A stretch of DNA of 31,332 bases from Eubacterium sp. CAG:248 (GTDB lineage: Bacteria; Bacillota; Clostridia; Lachnospirales; Lachnospiraceae), in contig FR886209.1 in NCBI GenBank assembly GCA_000436475.1, positions 1-31,332 of the forward strand, given 5' to 3'. Positions 7,436 to 14,383 of this stretch are shown piece by piece. Both the position numbers and the translations under genes were made by a program. The notes beneath the pieces are model-generated. The model saw only the letters and a list, made by a program, of their open reading frames with translations. It did no database searches and was not told the origin of the DNA. Each line of letters starts with the position of its first letter. Within the stretch, counting starts at the first letter, position 1.

Positions 7436-8854
7436 ATGAAATACAACATGCTTATAAAGCAGATTTTACTATATATAGTCGTTGCCATAACCAGCTTTGC
7501 AGCTGTTACTACTATATGCTATAGATGTGATTATAACAGAATATATAATTATTATTCCAATAATCTTTATCAGCAGGCAACAGAAATATCTGTTGAATAT
7601 GGTACTGACTTTCTTGCCTCTAATCGTATGCCGGCTATAAGAACTAATCTTAACATATTATCCCATCTTAATAATACACGCATAATGTTTATTGAGCCTG
7701 AAGGAAAAGTACTGCTTGACACTGGATATACAGGCAAGGCATCCAAAGAAGACTGCCTTTATGAGGTGGAAGACTTTGACTACGGAAGCCTTAACGGAGA
7801 GCACTCTCACCTTGGCAACTTTTTTGGACTGTTCAACGAAAATATGCTTAGTGTGTATTCTCCTATAACCAGTGATTTTTCAATTGTTGGATATGTTGTC
7901 ATAAACCTTCCTGAAAGTGTGCTTACCGACCGTGTTTACCAGACATTTAACACTAACTATCTGACACTTGCTATTTCTATGATATTGTCTTTATCTATGC
8001 TCATATTATATTTTGTATATATACATGCACCTATAAACGAACTTACTAAAGCAACTATCGAATATGGAAAAGGAAATCTGTCTTACCGCATACAGTCTAA
8101 ACACAACGACGAAATAGGACGACTTGCGGCATCACTTGACTATATGGCACAGGAATTAAACGAAATGGATAAATTCCAGCAGAAATTCTTATCTAACATA
8201 TCCCATGATTTCCGCTCTCCTCTTACTTCTATAAAAGGGTATCTTGAGGCTATTGAGGATGGCACCATACCTGCTGAGATGATAAATAAGTATATAAACA
8301 TTGTTCTTTTTGAGACTGACCGACTTACTAAGCTTACAAGTAATATCCTTACGCTTAATGAGCTTGATCCTAAAAGCGTACGGCTTGATATAAGCACATT
8401 TGATATCAACTCTGTTATTAAACATACTATAGAAACACTTGAGGGAACATGTAAGAAAAAAAACATCAAGTTCAGCCTTACATTTGCTGGGAATATTGAA
8501 AATGTAAAAGCTGATAAGCAGAAAATCCAGCAGGTTATTTATAATCTTATTGATAATGCAATAAAGTTCAGCCACGATAATTCTTTCATATACGTAACCG
8601 TCAGGGAAAAAGGTGAAAAAGCACAGATATCCATAAAAGATTCCGGAAGCGGTATATCTAAAGAGGATATTGACAAAATATGGGACAGATTCTATAAATC
8701 AGATGCTTCACGAGGCCGGGATAAAAAAGGTTCTGGTCTTGGACTGTCTATTGTCAAAGAAATTATCCAGGCCCATGAAGAACATATCGATGTCATAAGC
8801 ACCAAAGATGTAGGAACTGAATTTATATTCACACTCCCACTAGATAAAAAGTAA
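7436..8854 (+). CDS. Membrane sensor histidine kinase
   Basis: 472 aa partner of the preceding response regulator. Membrane segment 1 (about 6-27), an extracytoplasmic sensor of about 145 residues, membrane segment 2 (about 175-197), HAMP (about 198-250), then HisKA with H257 in SNISHDFRSPLTS, and an ATPase domain with N box NLIDNAIKFS, G1 KDSGSGIS, F box WDRFYKSD and G2 GSGLGLSIVKE. All catalytic motifs are intact. Start: GGAG of the 94-bp element is six bases before ATG 7436 (protein MKYNMLIKQ); an in-frame ATG at 7424 overlaps the ribosome binding site and is unlikely. The 161-base gap from the regulator is mostly filled by the three-hairpin element, which may uncouple or tune kinase translation. 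Confidence 0.95.
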   Translation: MKYNMLIKQILLYIVVAITSFAAVTTICYRCDYNRIYNYYSNNLYQQATEISVEYGTDFLASNRMPAIRTNLNILSHLNNTRIMFIEPEGKVLLDTGYTGKASKEDCLYEVEDFDYGSLNGEHSHLGNFFGLFNENMLSVYSPITSDFSIVGYVVINLPESVLTDRVYQTFNTNYLTLAISMILSLSMLILYFVYIHAPINELTKATIEYGKGNLSYRIQSKHNDEIGRLAASLDYMAQELNEMDKFQQKFLSNISHDFRSPLTSIKGYLEAIEDGTIPAEMINKYINIVLFETDRLTKLTSNILTLNELDPKSVRLDISTFDINSVIKHTIETLEGTCKKKNIKFSLTFAGNIENVKADKQKIQQVIYNLIDNAIKFSHDNSFIYVTVREKGEKAQISIKDSGSGISKEDIDKIWDRFYKSDASRGRDKKGSGLGLSIVKEIIQAHEEHIDVISTKDVGTEFIFTLPLDKK

Positions 8855-8903
8855 ATACTATACCATCTGTTAAGCCACTGGAAAACCTTTAGCTGTACTA
8901 CTA

Positions 8904-9404
8904 CTATTCATCCTTCCAATGAAGCTTATGCAGATGTCCATTAAGGCGCATGTCTTTAAAATCATGCTGCCTTAATGCTTCATATGCCACTATTGCAACC
9001 GAATTCGACAGGTTTAAAGACCTTATATCTCCTATCATAGGTATTCTTATACATGTATCTTCATTAGAAACAAGAATATCCTCTGGAATACCTGCGCTTT
9101 CCTTACCAAACATTATATAGCAGTCATCTTCATAATGCACATCAGAATATGTTTTATGTGCCTTGGTTGTTGCCATATATATTTTAGCACCTGGATTCTT
9201 TTTCAGAAAATCCTCATAATCGTTATAAACCGTAACATCCAGTTTATCCCAGTAATCAAGCCCTGCTCTTTTAACCATCTTATCATTAATGCTAAATCCT
9301 AATGGTTCTATGAGATGCAGCCTTGCTCCTGCTGCCACACATGTTCTTCCTATATTTCCAGTATTAGCTGGCATTTCTGGTTCATGTAACACTATATTAA
9401 GCAT
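8904..9404 (-). CDS. trmL: tRNA (cytidine/uridine-34-2'-O)-methyltransferase TrmL
   Basis: 166 aa SPOUT (SpoU) methyltransferase that methylates the wobble ribose of certain tRNA-Leu. The three knot motifs are present: NTGNIGRTC near the N-terminus, IMFGKESAGIPEDIL in the middle, and RIPMIGDIRSLNLSNSVAIV near the C-terminus. The length matches the family (about 155-170). It starts at ATG 9404, 27 bases after cheX, with only a weak purine-rich ribosome binding site, so translation may follow from cheX. It converges with the histidine kinase over a 49-base gap in which I see no convincing terminator. Confidence 0.93.
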   Translation of the reverse strand: MLNIVLHEPEMPANTGNIGRTCVAAGARLHLIEPLGFSINDKMVKRAGLDYWDKLDVTVYNDYEDFLKKNPGAKIYMATTKAHKTYSDVHYEDDCYIMFGKESAGIPEDILVSNEDTCIRIPMIGDIRSLNLSNSVAIVAYEALRQHDFKDMRLNGHLHKLHWKDE

Positions 9405-9431
9405 ATTATTTCTTTCTGTTAGTCCTTTCTC

Positions 9432-9905
9432 TTATTCCGTCTTAATAGCTATATCAAGCTCAAGTGAAAGTCCATCTCCTGCCTGTATAGGAACACATAT
9501 ATTCTGTGCATATGTCTGTGTTATCGTCATAGAGCCCTGACATACAGTCGGTGGTGTTATATCTATCACAATTCCCTTTGTTGAAAATATGGTTGCTGCA
9601 TTACCCATAATCATATTTCCAAGTTCACTTATAGCACTTGTTGCCATATCGTCAAGCTCTGTTACAGGCATTCCCATCATCATTCTTGAGGCTACGTTAA
9701 GTGCATTGGCATATGAAAACGCCATAAGTACCTGCCCCTTCATCTCACCTGTAATACCTATCATAATCGCAACAGTTTCATCCTCGAACTCAGTTTTCTT
9801 AACATATGGTTTTCCTATACTCATATCTGTCTGACATATGTCTTTCATAATGCTTGTTGCTGCCATAAGAAATGGGTTTATCAAATCCGCACTAATACCT
9901 GCCAT
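9432..9905 (-). CDS. cheX: CheX-type CheY-P phosphatase / chemotaxis protein
   Basis: 157 aa single-domain protein of the CheC/CheX/FliY fold, which in known cases dimerises and removes phosphate from CheY-P. The signature S-x3-E-x2-N-x3-G is present (SELGNMIMG; catalytic E94 and N97 by this numbering). The start is ATG 9905, because AGGAGG lies eight bases upstream; an in-frame upstream ATG at 9944 would add 13 residues without a good site. No other chemotaxis gene is nearby, so it may act on a CheY encoded elsewhere or have a signalling role outside chemotaxis. It is followed closely by trmL. Confidence 0.85.
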   Translation of the reverse strand: MAGISADLINPFLMAATSIMKDICQTDMSIGKPYVKKTEFEDETVAIMIGITGEMKGQVLMAFSYANALNVASRMMMGMPVTELDDMATSAISELGNMIMGNAATIFSTKGIVIDITPPTVCQGSMTITQTYAQNICVPIQAGDGLSLELDIAIKTE

Positions 9906-9960
9906 ATTCTGTTCCTCCTGTCTGTATTTAAACTCAATTAACATTTACCTTAATGTATAA

Positions 9961-9983
9961 AACCAGCTGCTATTAACCTGGCT
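9961..9983 (-). terminator. Weak hairpin between aminotransferase and cheX
   Basis: On the minus strand AGCCAG (9983-9978) pairs with CTGGTT (9966-9961), 6 bp with one G-U, followed by TTATACATTA. It may be partial termination; the stem is short and the T run poor. Confidence 0.3.
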
Positions 9984-10020
9984 TTCATATAGATGGCTAA
10001 GAGAATACGACATTGAATCA

Positions 10021-11181
10021 TCATAGCTTATTTATAAAGTTCTTTATCCTTCTTAGTCCTTCTTTAAGACTATCTAGTGAATATGCATATGATATTCTTA
10101 CAAAGCCTTCTCCACTTTCGCCAAACGCCGTTCCCGGAACTACTGCTAACTTCTGATCTTCAAGAAGTCTGTTTGCAAACTCTTCAGATGTCATTCCGAA
10201 TTTTTTAATAGATGGGAATATATAAAATGCACCAAATGGTTCAAAACAATCTATACCCATCTCTCTTAATTCATGAACAAGATATCTTCTTCTCTGATCG
10301 TAAGCAGTAACCATCTTTTCAACTTCCATGTCACAGTTTTTAAGTGCCTCAACTGCTGCAAACTGACTGTTTGTAGGTGCACACATGATAGCATACTGAT
10401 GAAGCTTTATCATCTGTTTTATAATATAGTCCGGACCACATGCATATCCTAATCTCCATCCTGTCATGGCAAATGCCTTGGAGAAACCATTAATCATAAT
10501 AGTTCTTTCCTTCATGCCTGGAAGACTTGCTATAGAACAATGCCTTTCATCACCATATGTAAGCTCTGAATATATCTCATCTGATATAACATATAAATCA
10601 TTCTCTATAATAACTGGTACAAGCTCCATAAGCTCTTCCCTTGTCATGATTGCACCTGTTGGATTATTAGGGAATGGCATAATAAGTATCTTTGTCTTAT
10701 CCGTGATATGTTCAAGAAGTTCTTCCTTTGTAAGCTTGAACTGGTTCTCTTCCTTAAGGTTAACAAACACTGGTACTGCATCTGCCATAACAGCACATGG
10801 AAGATATGAGACATAGCTTGGCTGAGGTATTATGACCTCATCACCAGGATCTACCATACATCTTAAAGCTATATCTATGGCTTCACTTCCACCAACAGTA
10901 ACAAGAGTTTCTTTCAGTGGATTGTATACTACGTTATATTTCCTTGCCACATAGTTACATATTTCTTCTCTTAATTCTTTCAGTCCGGCGTTGGATGTAT
11001 AGAATGTACGGCCCTTTTCAAGTGCATATATTCCTTCTTCTCTTACATTCCATGGTGTATCAAAATCAGGCTCTCCAACACCTAGTGAAATCGCATCCGG
11101 AATCTCATTTACAACATCGAAGAACTTTCTGATACCAGATGGCTGAATATCAATAATTTTCTTAGATAAAGCATTTCTCAT
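10021..11181 (-). CDS. PLP-dependent class I/II aminotransferase
   Basis: 386 aa cytoplasmic fold-type I aminotransferase. Seen: GEPDFDTP near the N-terminus; GGSEAIDIAL cofactor loop (about 97-107); PNNPTG (171-176); DEIYSEL (201-207); the Schiff-base lysine K235 in INGFSKAFAMTGWRLGY; and the carboxylate-binding arginine near the C-terminus (GFVRISYA). It belongs to the aspartate/aromatic/alanine group, but the substrate cannot be assigned. Its ATG overlaps the stop of the Lrp/AsnC gene by four bases (ATGA), so the two are translationally coupled. Lrp proteins often control neighbouring amino-acid genes, which supports an amino-acid metabolic role. Confidence 0.93.
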   Translation of the reverse strand: MRNALSKKIIDIQPSGIRKFFDVVNEIPDAISLGVGEPDFDTPWNVREEGIYALEKGRTFYTSNAGLKELREEICNYVARKYNVVYNPLKETLVTVGGSEAIDIALRCMVDPGDEVIIPQPSYVSYLPCAVMADAVPVFVNLKEENQFKLTKEELLEHITDKTKILIMPFPNNPTGAIMTREELMELVPVIIENDLYVISDEIYSELTYGDERHCSIASLPGMKERTIMINGFSKAFAMTGWRLGYACGPDYIIKQMIKLHQYAIMCAPTNSQFAAVEALKNCDMEVEKMVTAYDQRRRYLVHELREMGIDCFEPFGAFYIFPSIKKFGMTSEEFANRLLEDQKLAVVPGTAFGESGEGFVRISYAYSLDSLKEGLRRIKNFINKL

Positions 11182-11660
11182 GGTGTCACCAGCATCCTTT
11201 CATCCTTATATTCCTCGTCTAATACAGTTCCATAATCTTTATACTTCTTAAGTACAAAATGTGTAGATGTACTTAACACCGAATCAAGTGGTGCAAGCTT
11301 AGCAGCAACGAACTGTGCAACTGACTTCATAGTTTTACCTTCGATTATAACTGTAAAATCGAATCCACCAGACATAAGATATACTGATGTCACTTCATCA
11401 TACTTATAAATAGTCTCAGCTATACTGTCAAAACCAAGTCCTCTTTGTGGTGTAACTTTGACCTCTATGAGTGCAGTGACCTTCTCTTCACCTGTTTTAT
11501 CCCAATTGATAAGGGTATTGTAACCACATATAATATGTTCCTTTTCCATGTCTGCAATCTCATTCGCGACTTCATGCTCCGCGACTCCAAGCATAACTGC
11601 CATATCGTGAATGTCTATTCTTGCATTTTTTTCTAACAAGTTAAGGATTTTTTCTCTCAT
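11178..11660 (-). CDS. Lrp/AsnC-family transcriptional regulator
   Basis: 160 aa. The N-terminal winged helix-turn-helix (about 1-58; REKILNLLEKNARIDIHDMA, then VAEHEVANEIADMEKEHIICGY) is followed by an RAM/AsnC ligand-binding domain (about 65-145) with the family pattern VTSVYLMSGGFDFTVIIEG. The start is taken at ATG 11660, where AAAGGG lies nine bases upstream; an in-frame TTG at 11678 would place this site inside the gene. It overlaps the aminotransferase start by four bases and follows the HypE-like gene by 70 bases. It probably senses an amino acid and may regulate this small operon. Confidence 0.92.
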   Translation of the reverse strand: MREKILNLLEKNARIDIHDMAVMLGVAEHEVANEIADMEKEHIICGYNTLINWDKTGEEKVTALIEVKVTPQRGLGFDSIAETIYKYDEVTSVYLMSGGFDFTVIIEGKTMKSVAQFVAAKLAPLDSVLSTSTHFVLKKYKDYGTVLDEEYKDERMLVTP

Positions 11661-11730
11661 ATCATTATACCCTTTCAATTAATTATAGTTTTAATGCTGC
11701 ACTTCTTATCTACATATAGTGCAGCCAGTT

Positions 11731-12708
11731 TTACTCAACACTGCGATACAGTTCATCCTGTTTAGGAAGATCAAGAAACCTCTCCTCATCTTTGTTATGA
11801 AGTATGCGCTGGCTTCCTTTTATAACCTTTCCTATAACCTGTGCCTCTATATTACAGCTTTTAAGTATATTTATAATATCACAATCATTGTCTGATGTCA
11901 TTAACAAACATCCCATAGATTCAAGCTCATATGGATTGACATTAAGCAGCTCACATATTTCTATTATTTCCTGTCTGACTGATATGCTTCTTATATCCAC
12001 ATCAAGTCCTGTATGCCCATATTCGCTCATATCCCATAAAGCACCGAATATCCCACCTTCTGAAACATCATGCATATAACAGTTTATATTATTCTTCCTT
12101 AAAAGCTCAACAACATCACCTATATACAGTTCTTCATCGCTGCCATACGCCTTTGCGGTATAGTCATCACTATACCTTGCCTGTACAATATCAGAATTAC
12201 GGTCTATAAGCTGTCTTATCCCGCTCATCCCTATATATCCAGTCATTATAATGCTTTCTCCAGGCTGTGGCTGCTTTCTTTGCTCTTGTCTTACACCTAC
12301 TGCTGTAACTGTAACCATGGGAGATGTCACATTGCCACTTACTGTTGTATGGCCTCCTGTTATTGACACTCCTGTTATTGCTGACTGTCTCGTAAGCTGT
12401 GCTATAACTTCTCTTAAACGTATTTCTCTTGAATCTTTATCCATGACAATGCAGTCACTGAGTCCAACTGGAACTCCACCTGCTGCATATATGTTATTAA
12501 CTGCCTTTATCACAGGCATATAACCACTGGCTGTTGCCATAAGCAATGTATCACTGCAATCTGATGATATATCAGCCTGACATGCTAACTGCACTTCTCC
12601 TGCATCCTGTCCTATATCAAGTCTTTTCACATACTTTCCACGTACAGTATTAACAGGTTTTAATACCGACCTGGATAGAATTGTATCTGACACTTTTCCT
12701 GTCTTCAT
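11731..12708 (-). CDS. HypE/AIR-synthase-related protein
   Basis: 325 aa ATP-binding protein of the PurM/HypE/SelD/ThiL superfamily. Seen: an N-terminal segment beginning MKTGKVSDTILSR; the PurM N-terminal core with AVNNIYAAGGVPVGLSD and SITGGHTTVSG; and a C-terminal domain with DVSEGGIFGALWDM and ELESMGCLL. The C-terminal Pro-Arg-Ile-Cys needed for carbamoyl transfer by true HypE is absent (it ends LYRSVE), and no hyp or hydrogenase genes are nearby. It is therefore a HypE-like paralogue of unknown substrate. The start is ATG 12708, with AGGA seven bases upstream; an in-frame ATG at 12756 lacks a site. It lies upstream of the Lrp regulator and aminotransferase and may share their transcript. 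Confidence 0.85.
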   Translation of the reverse strand: MKTGKVSDTILSRSVLKPVNTVRGKYVKRLDIGQDAGEVQLACQADISSDCSDTLLMATASGYMPVIKAVNNIYAAGGVPVGLSDCIVMDKDSREIRLREVIAQLTRQSAITGVSITGGHTTVSGNVTSPMVTVTAVGVRQEQRKQPQPGESIIMTGYIGMSGIRQLIDRNSDIVQARYSDDYTAKAYGSDEELYIGDVVELLRKNNINCYMHDVSEGGIFGALWDMSEYGHTGLDVDIRSISVRQEIIEICELLNVNPYELESMGCLLMTSDNDCDIINILKSCNIEAQVIGKVIKGSQRILHNKDEERFLDLPKQDELYRSVE

Positions 12709-12797
12709 ATAATCATCCTTTTCATATTTTTCTCTTGCACATATATTTAATTGCAACTATACTATGATGTAAGGGTCACATGGTATTGCAGCTCTTA

Positions 12798-12826
12798 CCT
12801 ATATAGATGGATTACTGCTTTGTCAG
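12798..12826 (-). promoter_or_regulatory. Promoter candidate for HypE-like gene
   Basis: Minus strand CTGACA (12826-12821) and TATAGG (12803-12798), 17 bp apart, about 90 bases before the start codon. It sits directly after the small membrane peptide gene. Confidence 0.35.
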
Positions 12827-12835
12827 CTTTCTATT

Positions 12836-12943
12836 CTAGATAAGTGCTGAAACTGCCATTGGAAGCACCATCGCAAGTATAAGAATGACTACTATAACCG
12901 CTGCAACAACCCTTTTAGTTTTGTTATTCTTTAAATTAATCAT
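12836..12943 (-). CDS. 35-residue single-pass membrane peptide
   Basis: Short reading frame from ATG 12943 to TAG 12836, 35 residues. A basic, polar N-terminus (MINLKNNKTKR) is followed by a hydrophobic stretch (about residues 12-35, VVAAVIVVILILAMVLPMAV), so it should insert with the N-terminus in the cytoplasm or behave like an uncleaved signal anchor. AGAGG lies five bases before the ATG. A promoter candidate (12999-13027) lies just upstream, inside the 5' end of the divergent gene. I do not recognise a family. Small hydrophobic peptides of this shape are common and poorly annotated in Lachnospiraceae. The clear ribosome binding site, charge asymmetry and promoter argue for a real gene. 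Confidence 0.65.
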   Translation of the reverse strand: MINLKNNKTKRVVAAVIVVILILAMVLPMAVSALI

Positions 12944-12979
12944 GATATCCTCTTTTCTGCATACATAAAGGAGTTTAAT

Positions 12980-13597
12980 ATGCATTTTATATTGCCTTAT
13001 TTTATAATAATATTAGTTGTAATTCAACTTTATATTAAAAAAAGTGATACTTCACAGAAAAATAACATTAAAAAGTTCTGGGAACGCGAGCAAAAAGCTA
13101 ACGCAACAAGAAAGAAAGATATAAGTACATTAAAATATATCGAATGGGACACAACTCTTCCTGTTAAAGAAAATAACACTTTACTGTCAGATATTCTAAA
13201 AAACAACCCGGAGGCTGACAGCGCATACAATAAAATCATATCTGTTAAGGATAAAAATATAATAAACCTTACAGAATATTCAAACACTGATTTAAAGCTT
13301 AAGTATGGCGTTGCTAATCTTGAGGCTCTTACAGAGTATGAAGATAATTACACACTGCTTATAAAGAATCTTGCGGTCCTTGGACATATTCTTAAAGAGC
13401 AGGATGATATCACTGATGCCACACATTATCTTGAATATAGTATACGCATTGGTTCAGATATCCGCTCATGCTATGCTGATTTAAAGGATATATATATAAG
13501 CCAGAATCATACAGAAAAAGTAGACAAGCTCAGACAGTATGCTTCCATGATTAAGTCTGTCAACAAAGAGCTGATTATAAATCTGCTTAATGATTAA
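12980..13597 (+). CDS. Membrane-anchored TPR-like protein of unknown function
   Basis: 205 aa. An N-terminal membrane segment (about 2-18) leads into a long, highly charged cytoplasmic part. Residues about 100-190 look alpha-helical with repeat-like A/L spacing (LEALTEYEDNYTLLIK, then AVLGHILKEQDDITDATHYLEYSI, then CYADLKDIYISQNHTEKVDKL), resembling tetratricopeptide repeats. No catalytic motif is seen. AAAGGAG is seven bases before the ATG. It is divergent from the 35-residue membrane peptide with only 36 bases between starts, so control regions must overlap. A terminator hairpin follows its stop. Possibly a protein-protein scaffold; function unknown. Confidence 0.8.
   Translation: MHFILPYFIIILVVIQLYIKKSDTSQKNNIKKFWEREQKANATRKKDISTLKYIEWDTTLPVKENNTLLSDILKNNPEADSAYNKIISVKDKNIINLTEYSNTDLKLKYGVANLEALTEYEDNYTLLIKNLAVLGHILKEQDDITDATHYLEYSIRIGSDIRSCYADLKDIYISQNHTEKVDKLRQYASMIKSVNKELIINLLND
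12999..13027 (-). promoter_or_regulatory. Promoter candidate for small membrane peptide, inside divergent gene
   Basis: Minus strand TTGAAT (13027-13022), 17 bp, TAAAAT (13004-12999). The same hexamers and spacing occur upstream of the amylase (20575-20603). The predicted start is about 50 bases before ATG 12943. Confidence 0.45.
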
Positions 13598-13603
13598 CGT
13601 ATA

Positions 13604-13643
13604 GAAAAAGGCTTGCTCCATTGCAAAGCAATGAAGCAAGCCT
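13604..13643 (-). terminator. Strong terminator in convergent gap, best oriented for the exonuclease/GGDEF operon
   Basis: Arms AGGCTTGCT and CATTGC pair with GCAATG and AGCAAGCCT around loop AAA, 15 bp with one mismatch (13609-13643). On the minus strand it is followed by TTTTTC (13608-13603). On the plus strand the downstream run is only TAATAATCT, so it may act weakly for the TPR-like gene too. Confidence 0.85.
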
Positions 13644-13681
13644 AATAATCTCATAAATCCAACACCATAAAATAATGTGTC

Positions 13682-14383
13682 CTACTTACCATATTCTGAT
13701 ATAATCCTGTCTATGTTTCTGGATGCTATGCTCTTAGTCATCTCTTCTACAGGAATATCCAGAACTATATTGTGTTTCTTAACAAGTGCTGTAAGATAAT
13801 TCTTCTGTGCCTCTGTTATCGGGCTATCCTTCTTAACATTATATACTAGATCTGCAGCTGTCTCAAACCCGGAATCATCTGCTTTTATCTGATACATTTT
13901 CCAGTATATGGCACTTGCACTAAGTGCATCATCTAAAGCCCTGTGTGAACTGCCAGGATCGACCTTAAGATACTCACATAGATAATCAAGCTTCTTATGC
14001 TCCAGCTCTGGAAGTATCCTTCTTGCCATTTTAAGTGTATCTATGCCTTTAACACTGAATGTAATATTATTATTAATCGCAGCTTTCTTTAAAAAGCTGT
14101 AATCAAATATTATATTATGTCCAAGTATCGGATAATCTCCTATAAAGTCAAGAATATTCCTGATTTCATCTTCTATCCTTGGTTTATCCGTAAGCTCATT
14201 GTTATGTATTCCTGTCAGCTCTACAACACGTTCACCAACAGTTATCCCAGGATTAATAAGCGTAGAATATGTAGCAGCCACATTGCCCTGCTCTACTTTT
14301 GCCATACCTATTTCTATTATCCTGTCATATGCCGGATTAAGACCAGTTGTCTCAAGATCCAGCGCTATGTAACTATCTATCAT
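13682..14383 (-). CDS. DnaQ-like 3'-5' exonuclease (PolC epsilon-type)
   Basis: 233 aa DEDDh-family exonuclease. ExoI ALDLETTG (D9, E11) near the N-terminus, ExoII GHNIIFDYSFL (about 92-102), ExoIII SSHRALDDALS (about 146-156) with the DEDDh histidine: all active residues are present. A C-terminal segment of about 60 residues (ITEAQKNYLTALV to NIDRIISEYGK) is a small helical domain seen in Clostridial homologues. It is a stand-alone exonuclease, not attached to a polymerase, probably acting in repair or DNA turnover. Its start lies inside the last 11 bases of the GGDEF gene, so translation is coupled. A strong terminator follows at 13604-13643. Confidence 0.92.
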   Translation of the reverse strand: MIDSYIALDLETTGLNPAYDRIIEIGMAKVEQGNVAATYSTLINPGITVGERVVELTGIHNNELTDKPRIEDEIRNILDFIGDYPILGHNIIFDYSFLKKAAINNNITFSVKGIDTLKMARRILPELEHKKLDYLCEYLKVDPGSSHRALDDALSASAIYWKMYQIKADDSGFETAADLVYNVKKDSPITEAQKNYLTALVKKHNIVLDIPVEEMTKSIASRNIDRIISEYGK

